Part shown: positions 57,288-64,000 of the stretch, one piece after another | Position numbering within the stretch: the first letter of the stretch is position 1 | How the letters are laid out: every line of letters begins with the position of its first letter | NCBI RefSeq assembly: GCF_012910805.1 | Contig: NZ_WTVK01000029.1 | Location: 1-64,000 of the forward strand | Direction: 5' to 3' | From: Aromatoleum evansii | Lineage (GTDB): Bacteria; Pseudomonadota; Gammaproteobacteria; Burkholderiales; Rhodocyclaceae | Length of the DNA: 64,000 bases | Position numbers and translations under genes: made by a program | The notes under the pieces: generated by a model | Seen by the model: the letters and a program-made list of their open reading frames with translations, nothing else | What the model was told of the DNA's origin: nothing | Databases searched by the model: none

Positions 57288-58238
57288 TCAGGGGCAATTG
57301 GTGGGGCAGACGGGATTTTCGGCAAACCAGGCGCGGGCGTCGGCCGCGTCCTTGGCGATCTGGGCCTTGAGGGCGTCGAGCGAAGCGAACTTCGTTTCGT
57401 CGCGCAGTTTTTTCAGGAAGTGCACACGCAGGTGGGCGTCGTAGCAGTCGCGCGTCCAGTCGAAGAGGTGGACTTCGAGCGTGGGCTTGCCGGCGCTGGT
57501 CACGGACGGTCGCACGCCGATGTTGGCGACGCCGGCAACCGGGTTTTCGCCGAGGCCTTCGACGCTGACCGCGAACACGCCCGCAAGTGCAGGACGGCGG
57601 TGCTTCATCTGAATGTTGGCGGTCGGAAAGCCGAGCTGGCGGCCGATCCGGTCTCCGCGGACGACGCGTCCGGCGATGCTGTAGGGGCGTCCGAGCAGGC
57701 GTGCGGCATGGGCAAGATCGCCTTCGGCGAGCGCCTCGCGCACGGCCGAGCTGGAGGCGCGTTCGCCCGCGACGTCCAGCGTGGGCATCGCCTCCACGAC
57801 GAAACCCTGTTGCGCGCCGCGTTGCTCGAGCAGTGCAAAGTCGCCCTGGCGGCGGGCGCCGAAGCGGAAGTCGTCGCCGATGATGAGGTGGCGCACGCCG
57901 AGACCGCGCACGAGGATGTCGTCGATGAACTGGTCGGCCGTCACGGCCGCGAAGCGGGAGTCGAAACGGCAGACGTGGACGCGGTCGACGCCGGCGGCGG
58001 CGAGCAGCAGCAGCTTTTCACGCAGCGATGCGAGGCGGGCGGGGGCGTCGTCCGGCGAGAAGTATTCGCGCGGATGCGGCTCGAACGTCATCACCACCGC
58101 TGGCAGCGACATTGCGCGCGCGGTGTTCATGAGCATCTGGAGCAGCGCCTGATGGCCGCGATGCACGCCGTCGAAATTGCCGATGGTGAGCACCGAGGGG
58201 TGTGCGGCGTGCCCGGGAATCCCGCGAAAAACCTGCAT
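57288..58238 (-). CDS. ribF: Bifunctional riboflavin kinase/FAD synthetase
   Basis: The 316-residue protein has an N-terminal FMN adenylyltransferase domain (LTIGNFDGVHRGHQALL, LIIGDDFRFGARRQGD, SSSAVREAL). The C-terminal riboflavin kinase domain has RPYSIAGRVVRGDRIGRQLGFPTAN and GVANIGVRPS. It makes FMN and FAD. ATG 58238 is chosen because family similarity begins there. It is first of the ribF-ileS-lspA operon. Confidence 0.95.
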   Translation of the reverse strand: MQVFRGIPGHAAHPSVLTIGNFDGVHRGHQALLQMLMNTARAMSLPAVVMTFEPHPREYFSPDDAPARLASLREKLLLLAAAGVDRVHVCRFDSRFAAVTADQFIDDILVRGLGVRHLIIGDDFRFGARRQGDFALLEQRGAQQGFVVEAMPTLDVAGERASSSAVREALAEGDLAHAARLLGRPYSIAGRVVRGDRIGRQLGFPTANIQMKHRRPALAGVFAVSVEGLGENPVAGVANIGVRPSVTSAGKPTLEVHLFDWTRDCYDAHLRVHFLKKLRDETKFASLDALKAQIAKDAADARAWFAENPVCPTNCP

Positions 58239-58259
58239 AACCGCCTGAAAAAAGCCGTA

Positions 58260-58265
58260 ATTATA
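58260..58265 (-). promoter_or_regulatory. Candidate -10 box of the ribF operon
   Basis: On the minus strand a perfect TATAAT ends 22 bases before the ribF ATG. The -35 region falls in a GC-rich hairpin (58274-58295) that may end the amiC transcript, and has no good hexamer. Confidence 0.4.
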
Positions 58266-58273
58266 ACGGCAAC

Positions 58274-58295
58274 GCGCCCGCTCTGGGGCGGGCGC
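58274..58295 (-). terminator. GC hairpin after amiC
   Basis: GCGCCCGC (58274-58281) pairs perfectly with GCGGGCGC (58288-58295), loop of six. It lies about 60 bases past the amiC stop. The following bases hold no clear T run, so termination strength is unclear. Confidence 0.35.
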
Positions 58296-58356
58296 TGAAG
58301 GTGTTTGCGGGAACGCCACGAGCGGGAAGCTGCCGCCCGTGCCGGCGTCGCGGCGA

Positions 58357-59673
58357 TCAGTCGAGGCGTGCGACCTTGGTGCGGCCGAGCGGCGGATTCT
58401 CTCGGAAATAAGCACGCAGGCCGCGCAGGATCGCGTTCGCCATCTTGTCCTGGTAGGCCTCGTCGTTGAGCCGCTGTTCTTCCTCGGGATTGCTGATGAA
58501 CGCCGTTTCCACGAGGATGGACGGGATGTCCGGAGCCTTCAGCACGGCAAAGCCGGCCTGCTCGACGTGGGCCTTGTGCAGCTTGTTGATGTCGCCCAGC
58601 TCGCTGAGCACCGCCTTGCCGAGTTTGAGGCTGTCGTTGATCGTGGCGGTCTGCGACAGGTCGAGCAGGGTGCGCGCGAGGTGGCCGTCCTGCTTGGCGA
58701 GGTTAACGCCGCCGATGAGGTCGGCGTCGTTTTCCTTCTGAGCGAGCCAGCGTGCGGCCGAGCTCGATGCACCGCTCTCCGACAGGACGAAGACGGAGCT
58801 GCCGCGCGCGTCGGGGCGCACGAAGGCGTCGGCGTGGATCGACACGAAGAGGTCGGACTGCACGCGCCGCGCGCGCGTGACGCGCTGGCCCAGCGGCACG
58901 AAGTAGTCACCGTCGCGCGTGAGCACTGCGCGCATGTTCGGCTCGGCGTCGATCTTCTGCTTCAGGCGGCGCGCGATCGACAAGGTCACGTTCTTCTCGT
59001 AGCTGCCGCGTGCGCCGACGGCTCCCGGGTCTTCGCCGCCGTGGCCGGGGTCGAGCACGATGGTGATGAGTCGGTTGGCAGCCGGGCGTGCGGAACGCCG
59101 TGCGCCCGAAACCTGGTCGGCGTTGTCGGGGCGGGCGATCTGTGCCGGCGCGTCCGCCGCCGTCTGTGCGTCGCCCGTCTGGCCCACCGCGGCATCCATC
59201 GGCGAGGACTTCTCGATCAGCGCCAGCAGGGGATCGACCGGTGTCGTGGGGTACAGGTCCAGCACCAGGCGGTGGCCGTAGTTGCCGACCGGCGCGAGGG
59301 TGAACACCTGCGGGTTGATCTCGCTCTTCAGTTCGACGACGAGACGAACCACGCCGGGGCGGTTGCGGCCGGCGCGGATCAGCTTGATGTAGGGGTCGGA
59401 CTCGAGGACCTTGGACGGCAGCGACTGCAGCACGCTGTCGAATTCGACCCCTTCGAGGTCGACCACGAGGCGGTGCGGATCGGTGACCAGCAGGTGGGTG
59501 AACTTGAGCTGCGAGTTGCCTTCAATCGTGATGCGGGTGTATTCCTCCGCCGGCCATACGCGTACCGCGAGGAGGCTGGTCGCGGCCATGCCGACCGGGC
59601 TGACGAGCAGTGCGAGCGTCGCGCCGGCGAATTTCAGCAGGTCGCGCCGCGTCACGCCGGGTGCGGCAGTCAT
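58357..59673 (-). CDS. amiC: N-acetylmuramoyl-L-alanine amidase, Tat-exported
   Basis: The 438-residue protein starts with a twin-arginine signal (VTRRDLLKFAGATLALL). An AMIN domain (about 35-140) and a C-terminal Amidase_3 domain (about 210-430) follow. The amidase domain holds the zinc ligands in VLDPGHGGEDPGAVG, the later Glu in NVTLSIARRLKQ, LFVSIHADAF and SILVETAFISN. It splits peptidoglycan cross-wall during division. ATG 59673 forms an ATGA overlap with the tsaE stop; a longer start at 59715 would remove the Tat context. Confidence 0.92.
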   Translation of the reverse strand: MTAAPGVTRRDLLKFAGATLALLVSPVGMAATSLLAVRVWPAEEYTRITIEGNSQLKFTHLLVTDPHRLVVDLEGVEFDSVLQSLPSKVLESDPYIKLIRAGRNRPGVVRLVVELKSEINPQVFTLAPVGNYGHRLVLDLYPTTPVDPLLALIEKSSPMDAAVGQTGDAQTAADAPAQIARPDNADQVSGARRSARPAANRLITIVLDPGHGGEDPGAVGARGSYEKNVTLSIARRLKQKIDAEPNMRAVLTRDGDYFVPLGQRVTRARRVQSDLFVSIHADAFVRPDARGSSVFVLSESGASSSAARWLAQKENDADLIGGVNLAKQDGHLARTLLDLSQTATINDSLKLGKAVLSELGDINKLHKAHVEQAGFAVLKAPDIPSILVETAFISNPEEEQRLNDEAYQDKMANAILRGLRAYFRENPPLGRTKVARLD

Positions 59674-60182
59674 GTCGGGGTCCCGCTCAGCTCCGAATCC
59701 AGTTTGCGTATGCATGTGCGTCCTGCCTCCGTCAGTGCCAGCGCTTCGAGGCGCCGGCCCGGGCCGGATACGGTGAGGCGGATCTCGAGGTCCGGCGCGG
59801 CGATGTAGGGCGCCGCCTTGTCCGGCCATTCCACCAGACATACCCCGTTTCCGTCGAAATATTCGTCCAGCCCTGCTTCCAGATATTCTTCTGGGACTGC
59901 GAAGCGATAAAAATCAAAGTGATATAAGTTTAATCTAGAAACAAGATAAGGTTCAATCAAGGTGTAGGTGGGACTTTTCACCTTTCCGTCGTGACCGAGG
60001 GCACGCAGCGCCCCGCGCACCAGGGTCGTCTTGCCGGCGCCGAGGTCGCCGCGCAGGTAGATGACGAGGCCCGCGCACAAGGCTTTGGCAAGGGCTGCGC
60101 CCGCGGCTGCGGTGTCGGATTCGTCGTCGAGTTGAGCCGAAAGCGGGCTGCTATCATTTGCCCGGTGATGAATGTGAATCAT
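59670..60182 (-). CDS. tsaE: tRNA threonylcarbamoyladenosine ATPase TsaE
   Basis: The 170-residue protein has Walker A RGDLGAGKTTLVRG, SPTYTLIEPY and LNLYHFDFYRF, then VCLVEWPDKA, all typical of TsaE (YjeE). It drives the ATP-dependent cycle in t6A tRNA modification with TsaB and TsaD. The only sensible start is ATG 60182, which overlaps the divergent queG start by 15 bases. Confidence 0.92.
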   Translation of the reverse strand: MIHIHHRANDSSPLSAQLDDESDTAAAGAALAKALCAGLVIYLRGDLGAGKTTLVRGALRALGHDGKVKSPTYTLIEPYLVSRLNLYHFDFYRFAVPEEYLEAGLDEYFDGNGVCLVEWPDKAAPYIAAPDLEIRLTVSGPGRRLEALALTEAGRTCIRKLDSELSGTPT

Positions 60183-61262
60183 GATGAAATCCCTGCGGAT
60201 GTCACTCCCGACGCGTCCCTGAGCGCGCTCGTCGGGCGGATGAAGGTTTGGGCCGGCGAGCTGGGCTTCGCCGATCTCGCCGTGTCCGACGTGGATCTGT
60301 CGTCGGCCGAGCCGGGGCTCGAGGCCTGGCTGGCGGACGGTTTCCACGGAGACATGGATTATATGGCGCGGCACGGCATGATGCGGGCGCGTCCGGCGGA
60401 GCTGGTGCCGGGCACGCTACGGGTGGTGAGCGTGCGCATGAACTACTGGCCGCGGGCGGCCGACGCGCAAGCGGCGCTGGACGACCCGCAGCGCGCCTAC
60501 GTGTCGCGCTATGCCTTGGGGCGCGATTACCACAAGCTGATGCGCAACCGCCTGCAGAAGCTCGCGGAGCGCATCGCCGCCGAGGCGCCGCACGGTTTCC
60601 GGGTGTTCGTGGATTCGGCGCCCGTGCTCGAGGTGGAGCTGGCGAGCCGGGCCGGACTCGGATGGCGGGGCAAGCACACGCTGCTGCTCAACCGCCGCGC
60701 CGGCTCGTATTTCTTCCTCGGCGAGATCTTTACCGACCTGCCGCTGCCGATCGACGCCCCCGAGGCGCCGCATTGCGGCAGCTGCCGTGCGTGCCTCGAC
60801 GCGTGTCCGACCGGTGCGATCGTCGCGCCGTACAGGGTGGATGCGCGGCGCTGCATCTCCTACCTGACGATCGAGCTCAAGGGGGCGATTCCCGAGGCGC
60901 TGCGGCCGCTGATCGGCAACCGCATCTACGGCTGCGACGACTGCCAGCTCGTGTGCCCGTGGAACCGCTTCGCGCAGCCCGGCATGGAACCGGACTTTGC
61001 ACCGCGCCACCGGCTCGACGAGGCGAGTCTGGTCGAGCTGTTCGCCTGGAGCGAGGGCGAGTTCCGCGAGCGGATGGCGGGTAGCGCGATCCATCGCATC
61101 GGCTTCGAGCGCTGGTCGCGCAATCTTGCGGTCGCGCTGGGCAACGCAGCGGGCACTCCGGAGGTGTTGGCGGCGCTGCGGGCGCGTGCGGACGACCCTT
61201 CGGAACTGGTGCGCGAGCACGTCGCCTGGGCCCTCGCGCGGCACGCGTCACGGCAGGGCTGA
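60168..61262 (+). CDS. queG: Epoxyqueuosine reductase
   Basis: The 364-residue protein has the cobalamin-binding domain and two 4Fe-4S clusters: CGSCRACLDACPTGAI (about 200) and CDDCQLVCPWNRF (about 255). A HEAT-like C-terminus follows. It reduces epoxyqueuosine to queuosine in tRNA. ATG 60168 is used because about 25 residues before WAGELGFADL are conserved in the family; this places its first 15 bases inside tsaE on the other strand. Confidence 0.93.
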   Translation: MNVNHDEIPADVTPDASLSALVGRMKVWAGELGFADLAVSDVDLSSAEPGLEAWLADGFHGDMDYMARHGMMRARPAELVPGTLRVVSVRMNYWPRAADAQAALDDPQRAYVSRYALGRDYHKLMRNRLQKLAERIAAEAPHGFRVFVDSAPVLEVELASRAGLGWRGKHTLLLNRRAGSYFFLGEIFTDLPLPIDAPEAPHCGSCRACLDACPTGAIVAPYRVDARRCISYLTIELKGAIPEALRPLIGNRIYGCDDCQLVCPWNRFAQPGMEPDFAPRHRLDEASLVELFAWSEGEFRERMAGSAIHRIGFERWSRNLAVALGNAAGTPEVLAALRARADDPSELVREHVAWALARHASRQG

Positions 61263-61304
61263 GCTTGCGCTAGAATCCGTTTTTGTCCTGACCTGGTTTC
61301 TGCA

Positions 61305-62108
61305 TTGGACTCCTCCCGACCCATAGGCGTATTCGATTCCGGCATAGGCGGGCTCACCGTCGTGCGCGCCCTGATGGAGCGCCTGCCGCTCGAGCGCATC
61401 GTGTATTTCGGCGACACCGCGCGGGTGCCTTACGGCGTCAAATCCGTCGCGACGATCGAGCATTTCACCGCCCAGATCACCGAGTTCCTGCTGCAGCAGG
61501 ACGTCAAGATGCTGATCGTCGCGTGCAACACGATGGCGGCGGTGGCGGCCGACGTGGTGCGGCGCCTGGCGCGCGACATTCCCGTCCTCGACGTGATCGA
61601 GGCGGGTGCGCATGCGGCGGTCGCGGAGTCTAAGGGGCGCGGGATCGGCGTGATCGGCACGCCGACGACGATCAACAGCAATGCCTACGCGCGGCGCATC
61701 CATGCCCTGGATCCCGGCGTGCGCGTGTATTCGCAGGCTTGTCCGCTGTTCGTGCCGTTGGTCGAGGAGGGCTGGCTGGATCATCCGGTGACCCGGCTCA
61801 CGGCGCAGGAATACCTGAAGCCGGTGCTGGCGGAGGAGGTCGGCAGCCTCGTGCTCGGCTGCACGCACTATCCGCTGCTGAAGCCGCTGCTGCGTGATGT
61901 CGCGGGGCCGGGCGTGCGTCTGGTCGACTCCGCGATCACGACCGCGGAACTGGCCGCGGCGAAACTCAAGGAACTCGGTATCGCCAGCACGCACCCGGGG
62001 CCGGCCGCATATCGCTTCGTGGTCACCGATGTGCCGCTGCGCTTCCAGACGATCGGTGAGCGTTTTCTCGGACGCTCCCTCGGCACCGTCGAAAAGGTCG
62101 AGTGGTAG
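61305..62108 (+). CDS. murI: Glutamate racemase
   Basis: The 267-residue protein has IGVFDSGIGGLTV, the first catalytic Cys in IVACNTMAAV, IGTPTTINS, and the second Cys in LVLGCTHYPLL, all MurI signatures. It makes D-glutamate for peptidoglycan. The start is TTG 61305, the only start that keeps the conserved N-terminus. A TAGAAT at 61271-61276 could be its -10 box. Confidence 0.94.
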   Translation: MDSSRPIGVFDSGIGGLTVVRALMERLPLERIVYFGDTARVPYGVKSVATIEHFTAQITEFLLQQDVKMLIVACNTMAAVAADVVRRLARDIPVLDVIEAGAHAAVAESKGRGIGVIGTPTTINSNAYARRIHALDPGVRVYSQACPLFVPLVEEGWLDHPVTRLTAQEYLKPVLAEEVGSLVLGCTHYPLLKPLLRDVAGPGVRLVDSAITTAELAAAKLKELGIASTHPGPAAYRFVVTDVPLRFQTIGERFLGRSLGTVEKVEW

Positions 62109-62126
62109 GGCTCCCGCCCCGGGGGA

Positions 62127-63005
62127 TCAGCGCTCGGGGCCGGTTGCGACGGGCCGCGCCGGATCGGCGCACCATTCGCTCCACGAACCGGCATACAGGC
62201 GCGAGCCGGTCAGACCCGCCGATTCCATCGCCAGCAGGTTGTGGCAGGCGGTGACGCCCGATCCGCACTGGTGGACGACGCGGTGGGCGTCGCCGCCCTT
62301 GAGCAGCGCCCCGAATTCCTCGCGCAGGATCGAAGCCTGTTTGAAGTGTCCGCGGCCGTCGAGGTTGTCGCGGAAGAAGCGGTTGATCGCGCCGGGGATG
62401 TGCCCGCCGACCGGGTCGAGCGTCTCGTTCTCGCCGCGGTAGCGGTCGGGGCTGCGGGCGTCGAGCAGCAGCATCTCCGGGTCGTGCAGATGCCCGAGGA
62501 CCCACGCGGCATCCACGACTTCCGGACGCAGCGAGACGCGGAAGGTCGCGGGGACCGGTTCGGGGACCTTCGCGGTGAGCGCCTGGCCGGCTTCCAGCCA
62601 GGCGACCAGCCCGCCGTCTAGGACCGCCGCACAGTGGTGGCCGACCCAGCGCATCATCCACCACAGGCGCGCGGCGAACATGCCGCCGGCGTCGTCATAA
62701 GCGATGACCTGGGTTTCGTTGCCGACGCCGGCACGCGCGAGGCGTTGCGCGAAGGCTTCGGGATCGGGCAGCGGATGGCGACCGTTCGTGCCCGTCAGCG
62801 GGCTGGACAGGTCTTCGTCGAGGTGCAGGAAGCGCGCGCCCGGGATGTGGGCGCGGGCGTAGACGTCGCGGCCGAAGTCGCGGTTCGCGAGGTCGTGGCG
62901 GCAGTCGAAGATCACCCAGTCGGGGTCGTCGATGTGCTGGGCGAGTTCGTGGGCGCTGATCAGCGTGCTGTAGGACGCGGAAGAGCCCGATGCGTGACTG
63001 CTCAC
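62127..63005 (-). CDS. sseA: Sulfurtransferase with two rhodanese domains
   Basis: The 292-residue protein has an inactive N-terminal rhodanese domain and a C-terminal one with active-site CGSGVTA at about residue 240, the loop seen in 3-mercaptopyruvate sulfurtransferases. Other family motifs are PGARFLHLDEDLS, AARLWWMMRWVGH and GHIPGAINRFFRDN. Thiosulfate is the other possible donor. It starts with GTG overlapping the upstream stop (GTGA). Confidence 0.88.
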   Translation of the reverse strand: MSSHASGSSASYSTLISAHELAQHIDDPDWVIFDCRHDLANRDFGRDVYARAHIPGARFLHLDEDLSSPLTGTNGRHPLPDPEAFAQRLARAGVGNETQVIAYDDAGGMFAARLWWMMRWVGHHCAAVLDGGLVAWLEAGQALTAKVPEPVPATFRVSLRPEVVDAAWVLGHLHDPEMLLLDARSPDRYRGENETLDPVGGHIPGAINRFFRDNLDGRGHFKQASILREEFGALLKGGDAHRVVHQCGSGVTACHNLLAMESAGLTGSRLYAGSWSEWCADPARPVATGPER

Positions 63006-63364
63006 CGTGCGGGCTCCTCGGTCGTCTCGAGCCAGGCGCGCGCCTCTGCCTCGTCATCGAATACGAGCACTTCGGCGTCGACGAAGAGCTGCGAGATCCA
63101 CGCGCTCCATGTCAGCCACTGGTCCTGCGTGAGTACCGCAATGCGGCGGAAGTCATGCGCATGCTTGCGCGAGAAGCGGATTTCCTCCCATGCCACGTCG
63201 AGCGTGAAACCGGCCATCTCGCGCAGATCGAAGAGCAGGCTCACCGGACCCTCGAACTGGATCTTGTAATTGACCAGTTCCTCGAACTCCTTGTAGTCCG
63301 CGAGGGTGAATTCGCCGAACACGGCAACGGCGACCAGATTGGGGCGATGGTCCGTTGTGATCAT
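63002..63364 (-). CDS. SpoIIAA-like (STAS-fold) protein
   Basis: The 120-residue protein begins MITTDHRPNLVAVAVFGEFTLADYKEF. It contains LLFDLREMAGFTLDVAWEEIRFSRKH and ends with EVLVFDDEAEARAWL, the pattern of the SpoIIAA-like family. Members are small soluble proteins of unclear function, often next to stress or sulfur genes. It is coupled by overlap to the sulfurtransferase and is likely co-transcribed with it. Confidence 0.8.
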   Translation of the reverse strand: MITTDHRPNLVAVAVFGEFTLADYKEFEELVNYKIQFEGPVSLLFDLREMAGFTLDVAWEEIRFSRKHAHDFRRIAVLTQDQWLTWSAWISQLFVDAEVLVFDDEAEARAWLETTEEPAR

Positions 63365-63424
63365 GACTGCCTCCGCATGGCGACTGGATTATGCGAACTA
63401 CTATATCCCCGGGCGCCAGCCGCT

Positions 63425-64000
63425 TCAATCTCGACCGCGGCCGTCGGGCGCGGCGCCGGGGGGCAGTGCCTGTGGCGCCGGGCGCGAGGCGAGCGACACG
63501 GCCGCGCCGCTGGCGATGATCAGCACGACGGCGATCCAGGCGTCGAGCGTGAGGATCTCGTCCCACAGCAGCACACCGAACAGGCTGGAGAAGATCACCG
63601 TAGTGTAGGCCAGATTGGCCGCGACGATGGTTTTGCCGAAGCGGTAGGCACGGGTCATCGCGAGCTGGGCGAGCGCTCCGAACAGACCGACACCCGCGAG
63701 CGCGGCACCGCCCTGCAGGTCGATGGCGCGCAGTTCACCGGAGAGCGCCCACGGGATGCCGAGCAGGGTCGTGATCGCCGAGAACCACAGCACCGTCCGC
63801 GCCTCCGGCTCACCGGCGCGGCCGAGTTCGCGCACGTTGATGTAGGCAAGGCTGGCGACGAGGCCGGAGCCGAGTCCGGCGCAGGCCCCCAGCCACTGTT
63901 CGGCCTGCAGGGTCGGCTTGAGCAAAAGGATGACGCCGACGAAGCCCAGTGTGACCGAGGCGATCACCGGCCCGCGCAGGCGCTCGCGGAACCACAGCGC
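63425..64000 (-). CDS. EamA/DMT-family transporter, C-terminal part
   Basis: The frame runs off the right edge of the window. The 191 visible residues hold about six membrane segments (GFVGVILLLKPTL, LGSGLVASLAYINVR, ALAGVGLFGALAQLAMTRAY, YTTVIFSSLFGVLLWDEIL, WIAVVLIIASGAAVSLA), the C-terminal EamA half of a drug/metabolite exporter. The DEILTLDAWIG-type end after FGVLLWDE is characteristic. Substrate is unknown. Confidence 0.82.
   Translation of the reverse strand, partial: ALWFRERLRGPVIASVTLGFVGVILLLKPTLQAEQWLGACAGLGSGLVASLAYINVRELGRAGEPEARTVLWFSAITTLLGIPWALSGELRAIDLQGGAALAGVGLFGALAQLAMTRAYRFGKTIVAANLAYTTVIFSSLFGVLLWDEILTLDAWIAVVLIIASGAAVSLASRPAPQALPPGAAPDGRGRD

Overview
The window looks like chromosome of a high-GC betaproteobacterium, most likely the Azoarcus/Aromatoleum/Thauera group (Zoogloeaceae, Rhodocyclales). 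This rests on gene content and codon bias only: a PEP-CTERM protein, a GlcDEF glycolate oxidase operon, three-subunit proton-translocating transhydrogenase genes, FolE2 and RlmM. No 16S rRNA gene is present, so the genus is an inference.

Layout. (1) 1-3941: the C-terminus of a PEP-CTERM surface protein and its terminator, then an ISL3-family insertion sequence whose transposase gene is split by two further IS5-superfamily elements standing side by side at one CTAG site. (2) 4056-8050: a lower-GC, minus-strand operon of four genes (sugar-nucleotide epimerase, glycosyltransferase, hexapeptide acetyltransferase, and a protein resembling the catalytic domain of 2-oxoacid dehydrogenase E2 that lacks the catalytic His and Asp). 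It looks acquired and probably builds or decorates a glycoconjugate. (3) 8186-8935: a lytic transglycosylase. (4) 9180-18317: ten tightly overlapping genes for a secretion or pilus machine that mixes type II secretion parts (GspF, GspE, secretin, pseudopilins) with PilN/PilO/PilP-like inner-membrane proteins. Its secretin is a predicted lipoprotein with a C-terminal cohesin-like domain. With region 2, this is the most interesting part of the window.

(5) 18314-21372: proB, obgE, rpmA and rplU. (6) 21514-26407: a GntR/FadR regulator with promoter and operator, then glcD, a 60-residue membrane protein, glcE and glcF (glycolate oxidation). (7) 26602-33835: PP2C phosphatase, corA, pntAA-pntAB-pntB, a small exported protein and a PAS-EAL signalling protein. 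(8) 33992-39544: rhlE, rlmM, a small lipoprotein, and a ugpB-like binding protein next to a ugpQ-like phosphodiesterase. (9) 39632-46625: isoprenoid genes (ispB; dxs-ispA-xseB), tRNA-Pro(CGG), a spermidine-synthase-like methyltransferase, an orphan HicA-like protein, a MaoC hydratase and folE2.

(10) 46738-52191: a lone Rieske oxygenase alpha subunit and an RND efflux pump with its adaptor. (11) 52499-64000: housekeeping genes. These are ribF-ileS-lspA-fkpB-ispH in one direction, tsaE-amiC with queG diverging and overlapping at the start, murI, a sulfurtransferase, a SpoIIAA-like protein and the end of an EamA transporter. No CRISPR array, rRNA, integrase or replication origin was seen.
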